A stretch of 64,000 nt of DNA, from contig NZ_CP146256.1 of the NCBI RefSeq assembly GCF_039134705.1, forward strand, positions 248,001-312,000. Reading direction: 5' to 3'. Below the pieces are notes generated by a model, which saw only the letters and a list, made by a program, of their open reading frames with translations, made no database searches and was not told the origin of the DNA. Position 1 is the first letter of the stretch; each line of letters opens with the position of its first letter. Made by a program: the position numbers and the translations under genes. Positions 7,851-17,533 of this stretch are shown here, in pieces. The stretch comes from Kineothrix sp. IPX-CK (lineage in GTDB: Bacteria > Bacillota > Clostridia > Lachnospirales > Lachnospiraceae).

Positions 7851-9335
7851 ATGAAGAAGAAAGCAGTAAAAAGAATTTTAGGTATTGTATGCTGTATGAC
7901 ATTGTCGATGTCTATGCTTGCCGGATGCGGCAGCGCGGATCAGACGACAGCTACGGAAGCGACGCAGGAAACTACGGCGGCAGATGAAACAAAGACTGAA
8001 GCAGAGGCGCAAGAGCCTGCGGAAGCACAACCGGTGGAAGTAACCCTCGGAATCTGGCCGGAGGATACCCTGGCGGACGATATCGCAATGCACGAAGGTT
8101 TTGTTGAGACGATGAAAACGAAGGATCCGAATGTTACATATACCCCGGCTTATTACAAATATGCCACGGACACATTCATGCCTATGGTAGAATCCGGCAA
8201 CTGTCCTACCGTATTCGAGTCATGGTTCACGGAGCCTCAGAAGCTGATCGCCAGCAAGGCGGTAGCTAACATAACCTCTGATTTGGAAGAAAAGGGATGG
8301 CTGAATTCCATGAATCCTTCCATTAAGGAATTATTGTCCGATAAGGACGGCAACATCTACGGTATTCCCCGTGACGGTTATGCGCTTGGTCTTATGCTGA
8401 ACGTAGAGCTTTTTGAGGAAGCAGGTCTGGTGGATGCGGATGGTTATCCGCTTTATCCTAAGACGATGGATGAACTGGCACAGGCAGCTAAGACCATCAA
8501 AGACAAGACCGGAGCAGCAGGCTTTGTATTGTTGGCGAAAGACAACGCAGGCGGATGGCATTTTTCCAATATAGCATGGAATTTCGGTGCTACGCTCTGT
8601 ATCGATAACGGCGACGGAACCTTTACCTCCAACTTGAATTCTCCGGAAGCGATCGAAGCGATGGAGTTTGTGAAGTCTTTGAAATGGGATTATGACGTGC
8701 TTACCGCAGATCCTACCAATGAAGACTGGGGAACGGGCTTTACACAGCTTGGAACCGGCAATGCGGCTATGTATATTGCGGCCAACGATGCGGTAAACCA
8801 GCCTACACAGGTGAACGGACTTCCCGTAGACAAACTGGCAATGTGCGCGATTCCGGAAGGCCCCGGCGGTCAGTATTCCTTATTCGGCGGTACTCCTTAT
8901 ATGTTCTCTAAGGATGCGGCTCCGGAACAGATCGGTGCAGCTTTGGATTATATCGAAGTAATGGGCAAAGGCCCCTCCGTATCGGAAGATGCGATAGCTG
9001 GTATGCAGGCAGACGCTGAGAATAAATCGGCCGCAGGAGTTCCGGTTATTCCCAGATTCCCTTGCTGGACCGATCAGGCTATCCTGGATGCGGAAGCAAA
9101 AATTATAGAAGAGTACGGCAATGTGGATACAAAGATGTTCCAGCCTTACTTCGATGCTACCTCCTCAGAAGGTCTTCGCTCGGAAGAGCCTGGATTAACG
9201 CAGGATATGTACGGCGAGCTCACCAAGGTGTTACAGTCCGTTATTACGGATAAAAATGCCGATGTAACGGCTCTTATGAACACGGCGAACGACAACTATC
9301 AGAAGCTTCTTGACGATACTTATTCAGCAAACTAA
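7851..9335 (+). CDS. Sugar ABC transporter substrate-binding lipoprotein (second importer)
   Basis: An extracellular family 1 solute-binding lipoprotein of 494 residues. The signal peptide ends in lipobox LAGC with acceptor Cys26, followed by a Thr/Glu/Ala-rich linker to about residue 65 and the sugar-binding lobes. It is divergent from the first binding protein, so the two importers probably take different ligands or chain lengths. It is the first gene of the operon driven from 7666, with LacI-type operators overlapping the start region. A stem-loop follows the gene. The GH65 genes downstream suggest an alpha-linked gluco-disaccharide as ligand. Confidence 0.88.
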   Translation: MKKKAVKRILGIVCCMTLSMSMLAGCGSADQTTATEATQETTAADETKTEAEAQEPAEAQPVEVTLGIWPEDTLADDIAMHEGFVETMKTKDPNVTYTPAYYKYATDTFMPMVESGNCPTVFESWFTEPQKLIASKAVANITSDLEEKGWLNSMNPSIKELLSDKDGNIYGIPRDGYALGLMLNVELFEEAGLVDADGYPLYPKTMDELAQAAKTIKDKTGAAGFVLLAKDNAGGWHFSNIAWNFGATLCIDNGDGTFTSNLNSPEAIEAMEFVKSLKWDYDVLTADPTNEDWGTGFTQLGTGNAAMYIAANDAVNQPTQVNGLPVDKLAMCAIPEGPGGQYSLFGGTPYMFSKDAAPEQIGAALDYIEVMGKGPSVSEDAIAGMQADAENKSAAGVPVIPRFPCWTDQAILDAEAKIIEEYGNVDTKMFQPYFDATSSEGLRSEEPGLTQDMYGELTKVLQSVITDKNADVTALMNTANDNYQKLLDDTYSAN

Positions 9336-9378
9336 AGGAAATATAAAGGGAAGGTATTAGCATATAGCATAAAAGCAT

Positions 9379-9407
9379 GGAGAAAGCCGTGAATAGCGGT
9401 TTTCTCC
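9379..9407 (+). terminator. Intercistronic stem-loop after second binding-protein gene
   Basis: GGAGAAAGCCG pairs with AGCGGTTTTCTCC around a short loop, followed by GGTTT. It stands in the same place as the stem-loop at 2973-3020 in the first operon and probably has the same differential-expression role. Confidence 0.7.
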
Positions 9408-9457
9408 GGTTTATATGATGGGAGTTCCCTACAAAAAGCGAGGAGGTGTTTCGCATA

Positions 9458-10339
9458 ATGCGCAAACGTAAATCATTTAAAAAAAGAGACTTACTGGGCT
9501 GGCTTGTAATGCTTCCTACATTGTTGCTATTTGCTTTTTATGTATGGGAGCCGCTGTTGGAAAATGTCAGACTTTCCATGTTCAGCGCAATCAGATATGA
9601 GCTGCAGGAATTTGTCGCCTTTGACAATTACATAAAAGTAATCAACAACCCGGATTTCATAGCGGCATTTAAGAATACGTTCAGCTATACGCTATGGTCT
9701 TTAGTCATAGGATTTCTGGTGCCCATCGCACTGGGTATTTTAATTTCAGAGACCGTAAGGTTCAAAGGTCTTTTCAGAGTAGGAATTTACTTTCCCAACA
9801 TTGTCCCCGGTCTGGCGACCGTATGGATTTGGAGCTTTTTCTTCAATCCGGGCAAGACGGGAGTTTTGAATATAATTTTATCGAAGTTCGGAATCGATCC
9901 TCAGCTTTGGCTGACCAATCCCCACTGGACGATTCCTCTTATTATCATTACCCTGACATGGAAGAGTGCCGGAGCTACCGCCCTCATCTATATGGCGAAC
10001 ATAAGCAGTATCAGCCCTGACCTGTATGAGGCGGCTACCATAGACGGTGCGGGCATCAGGCAAAGGATCAGGCATATTACCCTGCCCAGTGTATTTTCAC
10101 TGGCGAAGACGCTGTTACTGCTGCAGATCATATCGGTGTTCCAGATTTTGTATGAGCCCATGGTTATGACAAACGGCGGGCCGAATAACGCCAGCATTTC
10201 GCTGATGATGCTCATGTATCGCTATGCGTTCCGCGACTTTGACTTCCCCGCAGGCGCAGCGCTGTCCGTCATGATTTGTATCGTGCTTATCATACTCAGC
10301 GGTATTTATACGGCAGCAACGAAAAAGAAAGAAGATTAG
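9458..10339 (+). CDS. Sugar ABC transporter permease, MalF/LacF type
   Basis: A membrane permease of 293 residues with six predicted transmembrane segments and EAA loop EAATIDGAG near residue 195. ATG 9458 is preceded by AGGAGG; the in-frame GTG four codons upstream overlaps that site and is unlikely to be used. It forms the second importer with the next gene. As in the first importer, no ATPase gene is linked. Confidence 0.92.
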   Translation: MRKRKSFKKRDLLGWLVMLPTLLLFAFYVWEPLLENVRLSMFSAIRYELQEFVAFDNYIKVINNPDFIAAFKNTFSYTLWSLVIGFLVPIALGILISETVRFKGLFRVGIYFPNIVPGLATVWIWSFFFNPGKTGVLNIILSKFGIDPQLWLTNPHWTIPLIIITLTWKSAGATALIYMANISSISPDLYEAATIDGAGIRQRIRHITLPSVFSLAKTLLLLQIISVFQILYEPMVMTNGGPNNASISLMMLMYRYAFRDFDFPAGAALSVMICIVLIILSGIYTAATKKKED

Positions 10340-10351
10340 GAGGGAGAGGAT

Positions 10352-11230
10352 ATGCTGTTTCAAAGCTATACAAATAAAAAAGATGGTGCTATCAGAAGCT
10401 ACGATATAAAATCTCCCAAGGTAAAAGTCCTTGCGGCTGTTATATTGCTGGTGTGCTTTTTAATTGTCCTCATCTGCGTGTTTCCTGCACTCTGGGTCAT
10501 GCTGGCGGGATTTAAGGATATCAAGGAATTTACGAGGAATGCTACTATCTGGCCTACCTCCTTTGATTTTGAAAAGTTCAAGGTTACATGGAAGGCTTTC
10601 AAATTCGGAAAATATTATATCAATTCGGCGATTGCCGTAGGCGGAAGTACCATATGTGCCGTTATTTTCAACGGACTTTTGGCTTATGGATTTGCGGTGC
10701 TAAAGCCTAAGGGCTATAAGATCGCATGGGCGTTAGTTATGTGGAGCCTGCTCATTCCGGCAACCACCAGTATCGTAGCTGTGATAAGAAATATAAGCCT
10801 CATCGGATTCAAGGGAAGCTTTGTCCCGATTTGGCTGGCTTTCGGTGCAAATGCGTTCTATGTAGTATTGTTTAAGGAATTTTTCGAAGGGCTTCCGCCG
10901 GAGCTTTTGGAGGCCGCGAGGCTGGACGGCTGCGGCGTACTTCAGGTGTTCATAAAGATAATGCTGCCTCTTAGTAAACCCATTATCATGGTAGTTGCTA
11001 TATTTGCGGTTACCGCGGCGTGGTCGGATTTTCTTTTCCCATATCTTGTGCTGAACGGCTCAGGAAAAGAAACGGTTATGGTGAAGCTCTTCGCTTTCAA
11101 AGATACGCCTACGGATGCGGTGAGCGTTTTGCGGGCAGTAGTATTTTCTATCATACCTCCTACCATATTGTTTGCGGTTTTCCAGAAGCAGATTACTGAC
11201 AGCGCGGCGGCTGGTGCCGTAAAGGGATAG
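10352..11230 (+). CDS. Sugar ABC transporter permease, MalG/LacG type
   Basis: A membrane permease of 292 residues with six predicted transmembrane segments, an EAA loop (EAARLDGCG near residue 190) and C-terminal AGAVKG. GGAGGGAGAGG precedes the start. It lies 12 bases after its partner and 15 bases before the first GH65 gene, so import and phosphorolysis are translated from one message. Confidence 0.92.
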   Translation: MLFQSYTNKKDGAIRSYDIKSPKVKVLAAVILLVCFLIVLICVFPALWVMLAGFKDIKEFTRNATIWPTSFDFEKFKVTWKAFKFGKYYINSAIAVGGSTICAVIFNGLLAYGFAVLKPKGYKIAWALVMWSLLIPATTSIVAVIRNISLIGFKGSFVPIWLAFGANAFYVVLFKEFFEGLPPELLEAARLDGCGVLQVFIKIMLPLSKPIIMVVAIFAVTAAWSDFLFPYLVLNGSGKETVMVKLFAFKDTPTDAVSVLRAVVFSIIPPTILFAVFQKQITDSAAAGAVKG

Positions 11231-11245
11231 GAGACAGGTGGAAAT

Positions 11246-13552
11246 ATGGCTAAATTTGCGGATAAATATTTTCTTGCTGACGCATGGAAAATTATAGAGG
11301 ATGGATTTGATCCGGAGTACGGCGAGGTGGCGGAGTCGGTATTCTCCCAGGCGAATGAATATATGGGAGTGCGCGGCTATTTCGAGGAGGGCTATACCGG
11401 TGCGCATATGCAGGGAAGTTATTTTAACGGCATATACGAGGAGAAAAAACAGGGAAGCCAGGGATACAAGGGTGTGGTCGATACTACGGAATTCATGGTG
11501 AATTCCGTGGACTTCCTTTATACGAAAATAGATCTGGATGGGGAAGCTCTTGATATCGGCAGCTGTAATATAAGTTCTTTCAAAAGAATTCTTGACATGA
11601 GATCAGGCCTGCTCACCCGTTCTTTCTTATGGGAGACCAAAAGCGGAAAGAAAGTGGAGTTAGTCTTTGAAAGACTTCTTTCCATGAAGAAAAATAAAAT
11701 AGCAGTACAGAGAATAACATTGAAGGCATTAGATTTTGATTCAGATGTGACAATTGTGTCAGGGTTAGACTTTGGCACCGTGCACCAATCGGCAAAGGAA
11801 ACCCTTTGGAAGTGCAGCGGGCAGGAGTGCGAAGGCTCTCATTTGGCGATTATGGGTGAGACGATGCGAACCGGACAGCACGTATATTCCTCCTGCCTGA
11901 TAGATGCGCAAAACGGCAGGGAGTCTGCGTTCTCATCGATCATCGAAGAAAAGAGAGTTGCCAGAGAGCTGGTAATAAGGCTTAACCGAAATAAAGCGGT
12001 TATCGTAACGAAAAAAATATATAACGCGGTGCATAAACACGGGAACACCAATGACTTTTTAGCGCGGTGCGAAAGCGGGAAAAAAGAGCTGGAGGGCATA
12101 AGCTTTGAAGAGGTGCTTCAGGACAATATCCGCTGGTGGGAAAATGTTTGGAAGAAAGCGGACATTACCATCGAAGGGGACGAGTGGAACCAACAGGGCA
12201 TCCGTTTTTGTATCTTTCAAATGTTTCAGACCTATCACGGAGCGGGAAACGGTACGAACATCGGAGCCAAGGGGTTGACCGGAGAGGCTTACAACGGGAA
12301 TGCTTTCTGGGATACGGAAACGTACTGCCTGCCATTCTTTCTGTTCAATGATGTGCAGGCGGCTAAGAATCTGCTTATGTTCCGTTACCTGACGTTAAAG
12401 GAGGCGAAGGAGAGGGCGGCGGACTTGGATTGCAAGGGCGCTTTCTATCCGGTAGCTACCATAAGCGGAAGAGAATGCTGCAACCTCTGGCAGCATGCGA
12501 GCTTACAGCTTCAGGCATCCACCGCGGTGGCATACGGCATATGGTTCTACGAGAAGCTGACTCAGGACATAGAATTTCTTATGGAATACGGCATGGAAAT
12601 GCTCATAGAGATATGCAGGATGCTGGCGGACAGAGGAGATTTTACCGAAGATAGGCAGAAGTTCGGATATTATGGGGTTATGGGGCCAGACGAGTTCCAG
12701 ATGATGGTGAACAACAACTGCTATACCAATTATATGGCGAAGTTCACATTTTCCTACACACTGTCTGTTTGTCAAAGACTGAAAGAGGAACGTCCGAAGG
12801 AGATGGAAGCGCTTTGCCTGAAAATGAGACTTACCGGAGAGGAATGCCAGGCCTGGCAGGCGATGGAGGAGAACATGTTTCTTCCCATAGATGAGAAGAC
12901 GGGGATTTACGAACAGCACGAGGGATATTTTAAACTTCCTCATGTGGAAGTGGACCGTATACCCGTAGAAGAATTTCCGCTCTATAATCATTGGTCTTAT
13001 GACAGAATTTATCGCAATGACATGATTAAACAGCCGGATGTACTGATGTTCATGCTTTTGTTCAATTCCGCCTTCGGGGAGGAAACGCTCCGGGCTAACT
13101 ATGAGTTCTATGAACCCCGGTGTATTCACGAAAGTTCCTTATCGCCGTCGGTGCACTCCATTTTGGCATCGCAGCTTAAGAAGCACGAAGAGGCTTACCG
13201 TTTCTTTCAGTTCGCCACGAGAATGGATCTGGACAATTATAACCGGAACAGCAGCGAAGGGCTGCACACCACTTCCATTGCAGCTGCCTGGATGAATATC
13301 GTCTATGGCTTCGGCGGTCTTCGTTCGGATGGGGAGAACATCAGTCTTTGCCCTACGATGCCGAAGCAGTGGAGGGGCTATTCCTTCCGTATCGGTTATA
13401 AGGAGGACGTCCTTTTAGTGGAAGTAGATGAGGAAAAGATATGCTTATCCACTTTGGGGGGGAAGGCCATCGATATCGATTTATATGGAAAATTGGTCGT
13501 AGTAGGAGGAGAACGGAAGGAAATCCCGGTTCCCGCTGAATGGAGAGGATAG
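11246..13552 (+). CDS. Glycoside hydrolase family 65 disaccharide phosphorylase (first of pair)
   Basis: A cytoplasmic inverting phosphorylase, 768 residues, the usual GH65 length. It should split an alpha-glucoside with phosphate to give beta-glucose 1-phosphate and the second sugar. The N-terminal beta-sandwich carries GVRGYFEEGY; the (alpha/alpha)6 barrel holds the AFWDTE motif near residue 352, the general-acid Glu481 in GPDEF, and the phosphate-site HESSLS near 629. The family includes maltose, trehalose, kojibiose, nigerose and glucosyl-rhamnose phosphorylases; the GPDEF-x4-NNN-x-YTN motif alone does not settle linkage. It overlaps the next GH65 gene by 13 bases. The beta-phosphoglucomutase downstream fits the product. 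Confidence 0.9.
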   Translation: MAKFADKYFLADAWKIIEDGFDPEYGEVAESVFSQANEYMGVRGYFEEGYTGAHMQGSYFNGIYEEKKQGSQGYKGVVDTTEFMVNSVDFLYTKIDLDGEALDIGSCNISSFKRILDMRSGLLTRSFLWETKSGKKVELVFERLLSMKKNKIAVQRITLKALDFDSDVTIVSGLDFGTVHQSAKETLWKCSGQECEGSHLAIMGETMRTGQHVYSSCLIDAQNGRESAFSSIIEEKRVARELVIRLNRNKAVIVTKKIYNAVHKHGNTNDFLARCESGKKELEGISFEEVLQDNIRWWENVWKKADITIEGDEWNQQGIRFCIFQMFQTYHGAGNGTNIGAKGLTGEAYNGNAFWDTETYCLPFFLFNDVQAAKNLLMFRYLTLKEAKERAADLDCKGAFYPVATISGRECCNLWQHASLQLQASTAVAYGIWFYEKLTQDIEFLMEYGMEMLIEICRMLADRGDFTEDRQKFGYYGVMGPDEFQMMVNNNCYTNYMAKFTFSYTLSVCQRLKEERPKEMEALCLKMRLTGEECQAWQAMEENMFLPIDEKTGIYEQHEGYFKLPHVEVDRIPVEEFPLYNHWSYDRIYRNDMIKQPDVLMFMLLFNSAFGEETLRANYEFYEPRCIHESSLSPSVHSILASQLKKHEEAYRFFQFATRMDLDNYNRNSSEGLHTTSIAAAWMNIVYGFGGLRSDGENISLCPTMPKQWRGYSFRIGYKEDVLLVEVDEEKICLSTLGGKAIDIDLYGKLVVVGGERKEIPVPAEWRG

Positions 13553-15711
13553 AGGAGATGGATTGGAATATAAGGAAAAAGGGACACGACCATGAGGAGA
13601 TCACATGGTCGGGCAACCGCTTTTTGACAGGCAATGGATATATGGGAATCCGGGGAACCTTGGAGGAATACCGCAAGGAACAGCTTGCTGCGGTGAATCT
13701 GGCTGGAATATACGATAAGGTAGGAGATGGCTGGAGAGAGCCTTTGAATGCGCCAAACGGCTTATATACTTACTTGAAGGTGGATGGAATCCAGTATAGA
13801 CTGCCGGAAAAGGAGCCGCTGAAGCATGAATGTGAGCTGGATTACCGCCATGGATTCTTCAGACGTAAGACGCTCTGGAGAACGCCAAGAGGAAACGTGA
13901 CGGTAAGGAGCGAGAGGTTTGCGGATGCAGCAAATGTACATAGAATTGGAATGCGCTATACCGTTACGGCAGATTTCCATGCGGAGGTGGAAATCATAAC
14001 GGGAATAGACGGCGACGTATGGGATATCCATGGCCCACATTACGACGCGATAGAGTTTCAGGAAAAAGACGGCGTGCTGAGTGCCGAGGCAATTACCCAT
14101 GAGAAGGGGGACAGCGTATGGGTATCCGAACGCTGCACATGGAATTTCCCTGCGGAGGTAAAGCTTAAGCAGGAGGAAAAGGCGATTCTTCGAAGAATTA
14201 TCTTCGTGACGGACGGTGATACGGATTATATCGTGGACAAATGGGTGAGCGTCTATACAAGCGCGGATATTGACAGCAATGAAAAAAGCTGTCTTACTGA
14301 TGGATATGAAGAGGCAAAAAAGAAACATATGGACTGCTGGGAAAAGAGATGGGAACACTCCGAGGTGTACATCGAAGGAGACGATGCGGCCATGGAAGCG
14401 CTGAATTATTCGCTGTACCATCTGCACTGCATCGCTCCGCGCCACAAGGAGGGCTTATCCATAGCGGCGAGAGGGCTTTCGGGACAGACCTATAAAGGAG
14501 CGGTATTCTGGGATACGGAAATGTTTATGCTGGACTTTTTCCTGGATACTGAGCCGGAGGTTGCGAAAAGCCTTATGAAATACCGTATTGATACCTTGTC
14601 CGGAGCGAGAGAAAAGGCGAAGCAATACGGATATGAAGGAGCTTTTTATGCTTGGGAGAGCCAGGAGGGCGGATTTGATGCGTGCAGCGATTATAACGTG
14701 ACGGATGTATTTACCGGCCGTCCCATGCGGACTTTTTTCCGGGATAAGCAGTATCATATTTCCGCAGCGGTAGTATATGGAATCATGCGGTATACGGAAA
14801 TGACGGGAGACTATTCGCTGTTAAGAGCGGGAGGAGCTGAGACTGTTCTGGAATGCGCTAAGTTTTACCACAGTCTGCTGTACAAGAAAGTAGGCGGGGA
14901 GAGATATGAAATTCTCGACTGCATCGGCCCCGACGAATATCATGAGAGGATTAACAATAACGGCTATACCAATCGTATGGCGAAATATACCTTCGAAAGC
15001 GCGGTGAAGACGCTAAAGCTGCTTATGGAAGAAAAGCCTGGAGATTATAAGGAGGAAGCGGACCTTCTCTCCTTGGAGGCGAAGTATAAGGACGCAGCAG
15101 AGAAGATATATATTCCACAGCCGGATGAAAATGGAATCATAGAACAATTTGAAGGATATTCCAACCTCGAGAACGTGACGGTTAAGGAGGTGCGGAAACG
15201 ACTGCTCCATGAAAAGGAATATTGGGGAGGGGCTTACGGTATAGCATCCCATACGAAGGTAATCAAGCAAGCGGATGTGGTAACGTGGCTGAATTTATTT
15301 CCGGAGGATTTTTCAACAGATATTTTGGAGAAGAACTGGAACTATTATGAGCCCCGCACGGAGCATGGCTCTTCGTTAAGCGCCTGCATGTATGCCATAC
15401 TGGCATGTCGTCTCGGAATGCCGGAGAAGGCCTATCCTTTTTTCTTGAAATCCGCCGCCGCAGATTTGGCTGGAGGAGGCAAGGAATGGGCGGGCCTGGT
15501 CTATATAGGAGGTACTCACCCGGCAGCAGCAGGGGGCGCCTATATGACGGCAGTCAAAGGCTTTGCAGGAGTATATATTGAGAACGGCACAGTAAAAGTA
15601 AAGCCCCATCTTCCGGATACATGGAGGAAGATGAGGTTTCAGATTCATTATTTAGGAAAGGAATACCGGATAGAGATTACGAAGGACGAAACGTCCGTCC
15701 TTCCTATGTGA
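13540..15711 (+). CDS. Glycoside hydrolase family 65 disaccharide phosphorylase (second of pair)
   Basis: A second GH65 enzyme, 723 residues, clearly diverged from the first and so probably specific for another linkage. N-terminal motif GNGYMGIRGTLEEY, AVFWDTE near residue 325, general-acid Glu464 in GPDEYHERINNN, phosphate-site HGSSLS near 608. The first ATG (13540) lies inside the preceding gene; ATG 13558 is an alternative start, and neither has ideal Shine-Dalgarno spacing. Its 3' end overlaps the convergent lacI-type gene by 8 bases with no terminator between, so this operon's transcript may run antisense into the repressor gene. Confidence 0.9.
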   Translation: MERIEEMDWNIRKKGHDHEEITWSGNRFLTGNGYMGIRGTLEEYRKEQLAAVNLAGIYDKVGDGWREPLNAPNGLYTYLKVDGIQYRLPEKEPLKHECELDYRHGFFRRKTLWRTPRGNVTVRSERFADAANVHRIGMRYTVTADFHAEVEIITGIDGDVWDIHGPHYDAIEFQEKDGVLSAEAITHEKGDSVWVSERCTWNFPAEVKLKQEEKAILRRIIFVTDGDTDYIVDKWVSVYTSADIDSNEKSCLTDGYEEAKKKHMDCWEKRWEHSEVYIEGDDAAMEALNYSLYHLHCIAPRHKEGLSIAARGLSGQTYKGAVFWDTEMFMLDFFLDTEPEVAKSLMKYRIDTLSGAREKAKQYGYEGAFYAWESQEGGFDACSDYNVTDVFTGRPMRTFFRDKQYHISAAVVYGIMRYTEMTGDYSLLRAGGAETVLECAKFYHSLLYKKVGGERYEILDCIGPDEYHERINNNGYTNRMAKYTFESAVKTLKLLMEEKPGDYKEEADLLSLEAKYKDAAEKIYIPQPDENGIIEQFEGYSNLENVTVKEVRKRLLHEKEYWGGAYGIASHTKVIKQADVVTWLNLFPEDFSTDILEKNWNYYEPRTEHGSSLSACMYAILACRLGMPEKAYPFFLKSAAADLAGGGKEWAGLVYIGGTHPAAAGGAYMTAVKGFAGVYIENGTVKVKPHLPDTWRKMRFQIHYLGKEYRIEITKDETSVLPM

Positions 15712-16720
15712 GCAGAGAACGTACGCTTTCGCGTAAGGCTAATGAGGTGGGCAGGATGAGGTGGTCCTCTTCTGCCTTATTTCCTTCTAAGAGCTGAAGC
15801 ATCATATTTACGGCAAGGCGGCCTTTCAAATTGATGTCCTGATGGACCGTAGTGAGGGGCGGCGTTACCATTTGGCATAGACTGATGTCGTCGAAGCCTA
15901 CGATAGAAATGTCATCGGGAATCCGTCTGCCCTGCTCTCGCAGGCCGGTCATAATCCCGGCAGCCATAACGTCGGCAGTGGCGACTACGGCAGTAATATC
16001 CGGATGACGGCAAATATCCTCGCTCACTAAGCGGCAGGAGGCAATATCCATTTCCTGAACGAAGACAAGAGACTTGTCGAAGGGAATATTCGCCTCGGTC
16101 AAGGCAGCTTTATAACCGAGAAAACGCTCCTGAAGAACTCCGCCGTCCTTGATATCGGGAGAAGCGAAGGCAATTCTTCTATGACCGTGCCCGGTCAAAT
16201 ATTTGGTAATGTTATAACTGCCCTTGAAGTCCTCAAGACCTACGTTGCATAAGGTATTCTGGTTCGTATAGCTGTCGATAAGGACGATGGGAATGTGGAG
16301 GTTCGACAGCACGTCGAAGAAATGATCCTTGAATATACCGGTAAAAAACAACCCATCCACATTCCAGTTGCGCAAAAATGCCAACAGCTCCTCGGAGGTC
16401 TCGATGGTGCGCAGCATTAAATAATATCCGTTTTCTCTAAGCGCTTGTTCAATGGCGCCGATAGAAGCGGAATGAAAAGGGTCTTCCATAAAATTGGAAT
16501 CCTTGCGGGTGATGACGTGATTCACGAAGCCTATCACCTTGGAGGAGTTAGACACGAGGGAACGCGCCGACATATTGGGAATATATCCCAGTTCCTTAAT
16601 TGCGGTATTGATTTTTTCTATAGTGTCCGCGGATACCCGGTTATCCTTGCCGTGTATCACATTGGAAACGGTGGTGCAGCTCACCCCGGTAACGCGGGCA
16701 ATGTCTCTTATTGTAGCCAT
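15704..16720 (-). CDS. LacI/GalR-family transcriptional repressor
   Basis: A cytoplasmic repressor, 338 residues. The N-terminal HTH (TIRDIARVTGVSCTTVSNVI, residues 3-22) and hinge helix with VSNSSKVIGF lead into a periplasmic-binding-protein-like effector domain (about 60-335). Its gene lies inside the sugar locus on the opposite strand, convergent with GH65 and divergent from beta-phosphoglucomutase. The palindrome at 16759-16772 in the divergent region is nearly identical to the two before the second importer, so it probably controls itself, the mutase operon and the importer/GH65 operon. The inducer is unknown; an imported disaccharide or glucose phosphate is plausible. Confidence 0.92.
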   Translation of the reverse strand: MATIRDIARVTGVSCTTVSNVIHGKDNRVSADTIEKINTAIKELGYIPNMSARSLVSNSSKVIGFVNHVITRKDSNFMEDPFHSASIGAIEQALRENGYYLMLRTIETSEELLAFLRNWNVDGLFFTGIFKDHFFDVLSNLHIPIVLIDSYTNQNTLCNVGLEDFKGSYNITKYLTGHGHRRIAFASPDIKDGGVLQERFLGYKAALTEANIPFDKSLVFVQEMDIASCRLVSEDICRHPDITAVVATADVMAAGIMTGLREQGRRIPDDISIVGFDDISLCQMVTPPLTTVHQDINLKGRLAVNMMLQLLEGNKAEEDHLILPTSLALRESVRSLLT

Positions 16721-16758
16721 ATGCGACGACCCTTCTATAATTTCTTAAGTTAATTAAG

Positions 16759-16772
16759 GTTTAACCTTAAAC
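16759..16772. promoter_or_regulatory. Candidate LacI-family operator O3
   Basis: GTTTAACCTTAAAC differs by one base from the two palindromes at 7697 and 7807. It lies 39 bp upstream of the repressor start and 50 bp upstream of the mutase start, so one bound dimer could control both divergent promoters. Confidence 0.78.
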
Positions 16773-16822
16773 TAATTCGATTTTAACATAAAAGAAATAA
16801 AAAAACAAACGGTAAGAAAGGC

Positions 16823-17488
16823 ATGGTTATTCATATGATTAAAGGCGTTATTTTTGATTTGGACGGAGTGCTTGTATCCACGGATGAACTGCATTATAAG
16901 GCATGGAAAAGGTTAGCAAAGGAAATCGGTATCTCCGATTTTAAAAGAGAGGATAACGAGAAACAGCGGGGAGTAAGCAGAATGGAATCCTTGCAGATCG
17001 TTCTCGATAAAGGAAATAAAAGCTATACGGAAGAGGAGAAGGAGGAATTTGCTGAGCGTAAGAATAATTATTATAAGGAAATGCTTAAGGAACTGGACGG
17101 CAGCGCTGTTTTGCCGGGGGCGCTTGAGACCGTTAAGCTATTAAAGGAAAAAGGAATCATGACCGCGGTAGGCTCAGCGAGCAAGAATGCGCCTGACATT
17201 CTGGAAAAAATAGGATTGCTGACTTATATGGATAAGATAAGCAGCGGCCTGGATACCACCCGCTCCAAACCGGATCCTGAGGTGTTTCTCGTAGCGGCGG
17301 ATAAGCTGGGACTTCCTCCGCAGGATTGTCTCGTGATAGAGGATTCTGCAGCGGGCGTTCAGGCGGCGAAGGCGGCAGGTATGAAGGCACTTGGCGTAGG
17401 GCCGTATTACTTTAGTCTGGGGGCGGATTATGAGGCTGAGAATCTGGCGGTTTCCATTAACTGGGAGAGTATACTTAACGAAGTGTGA
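16823..17488 (+). CDS. pgmB: Beta-phosphoglucomutase
   Basis: Converts beta-glucose 1-phosphate, the GH65 product, to glucose 6-phosphate through a beta-glucose 1,6-bisphosphate intermediate. A HAD-superfamily enzyme, 221 residues: nucleophile and acid/base Asp12 and Asp14 in FDLDG, a small helical cap with the TDELHYKAW signature, motif II Ser in VGSAS, and EDSAAGVQAAKAAGM carrying the metal-binding Asp. Length and motifs match PgmB closely. It is divergent from the lacI-type gene with the shared operator between, and probably leads an operon with the two extracellular proteins that follow. Codon 5 is an alternative start. Confidence 0.93.
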   Translation: MVIHMIKGVIFDLDGVLVSTDELHYKAWKRLAKEIGISDFKREDNEKQRGVSRMESLQIVLDKGNKSYTEEEKEEFAERKNNYYKEMLKELDGSAVLPGALETVKLLKEKGIMTAVGSASKNAPDILEKIGLLTYMDKISSGLDTTRSKPDPEVFLVAADKLGLPPQDCLVIEDSAAGVQAAKAAGMKALGVGPYYFSLGADYEAENLAVSINWESILNEV

Positions 17489-17533
17489 AAAATTTGGGGG
17501 TTCCGCATTGGAAGTTGAACGAGGAGGGAATTT

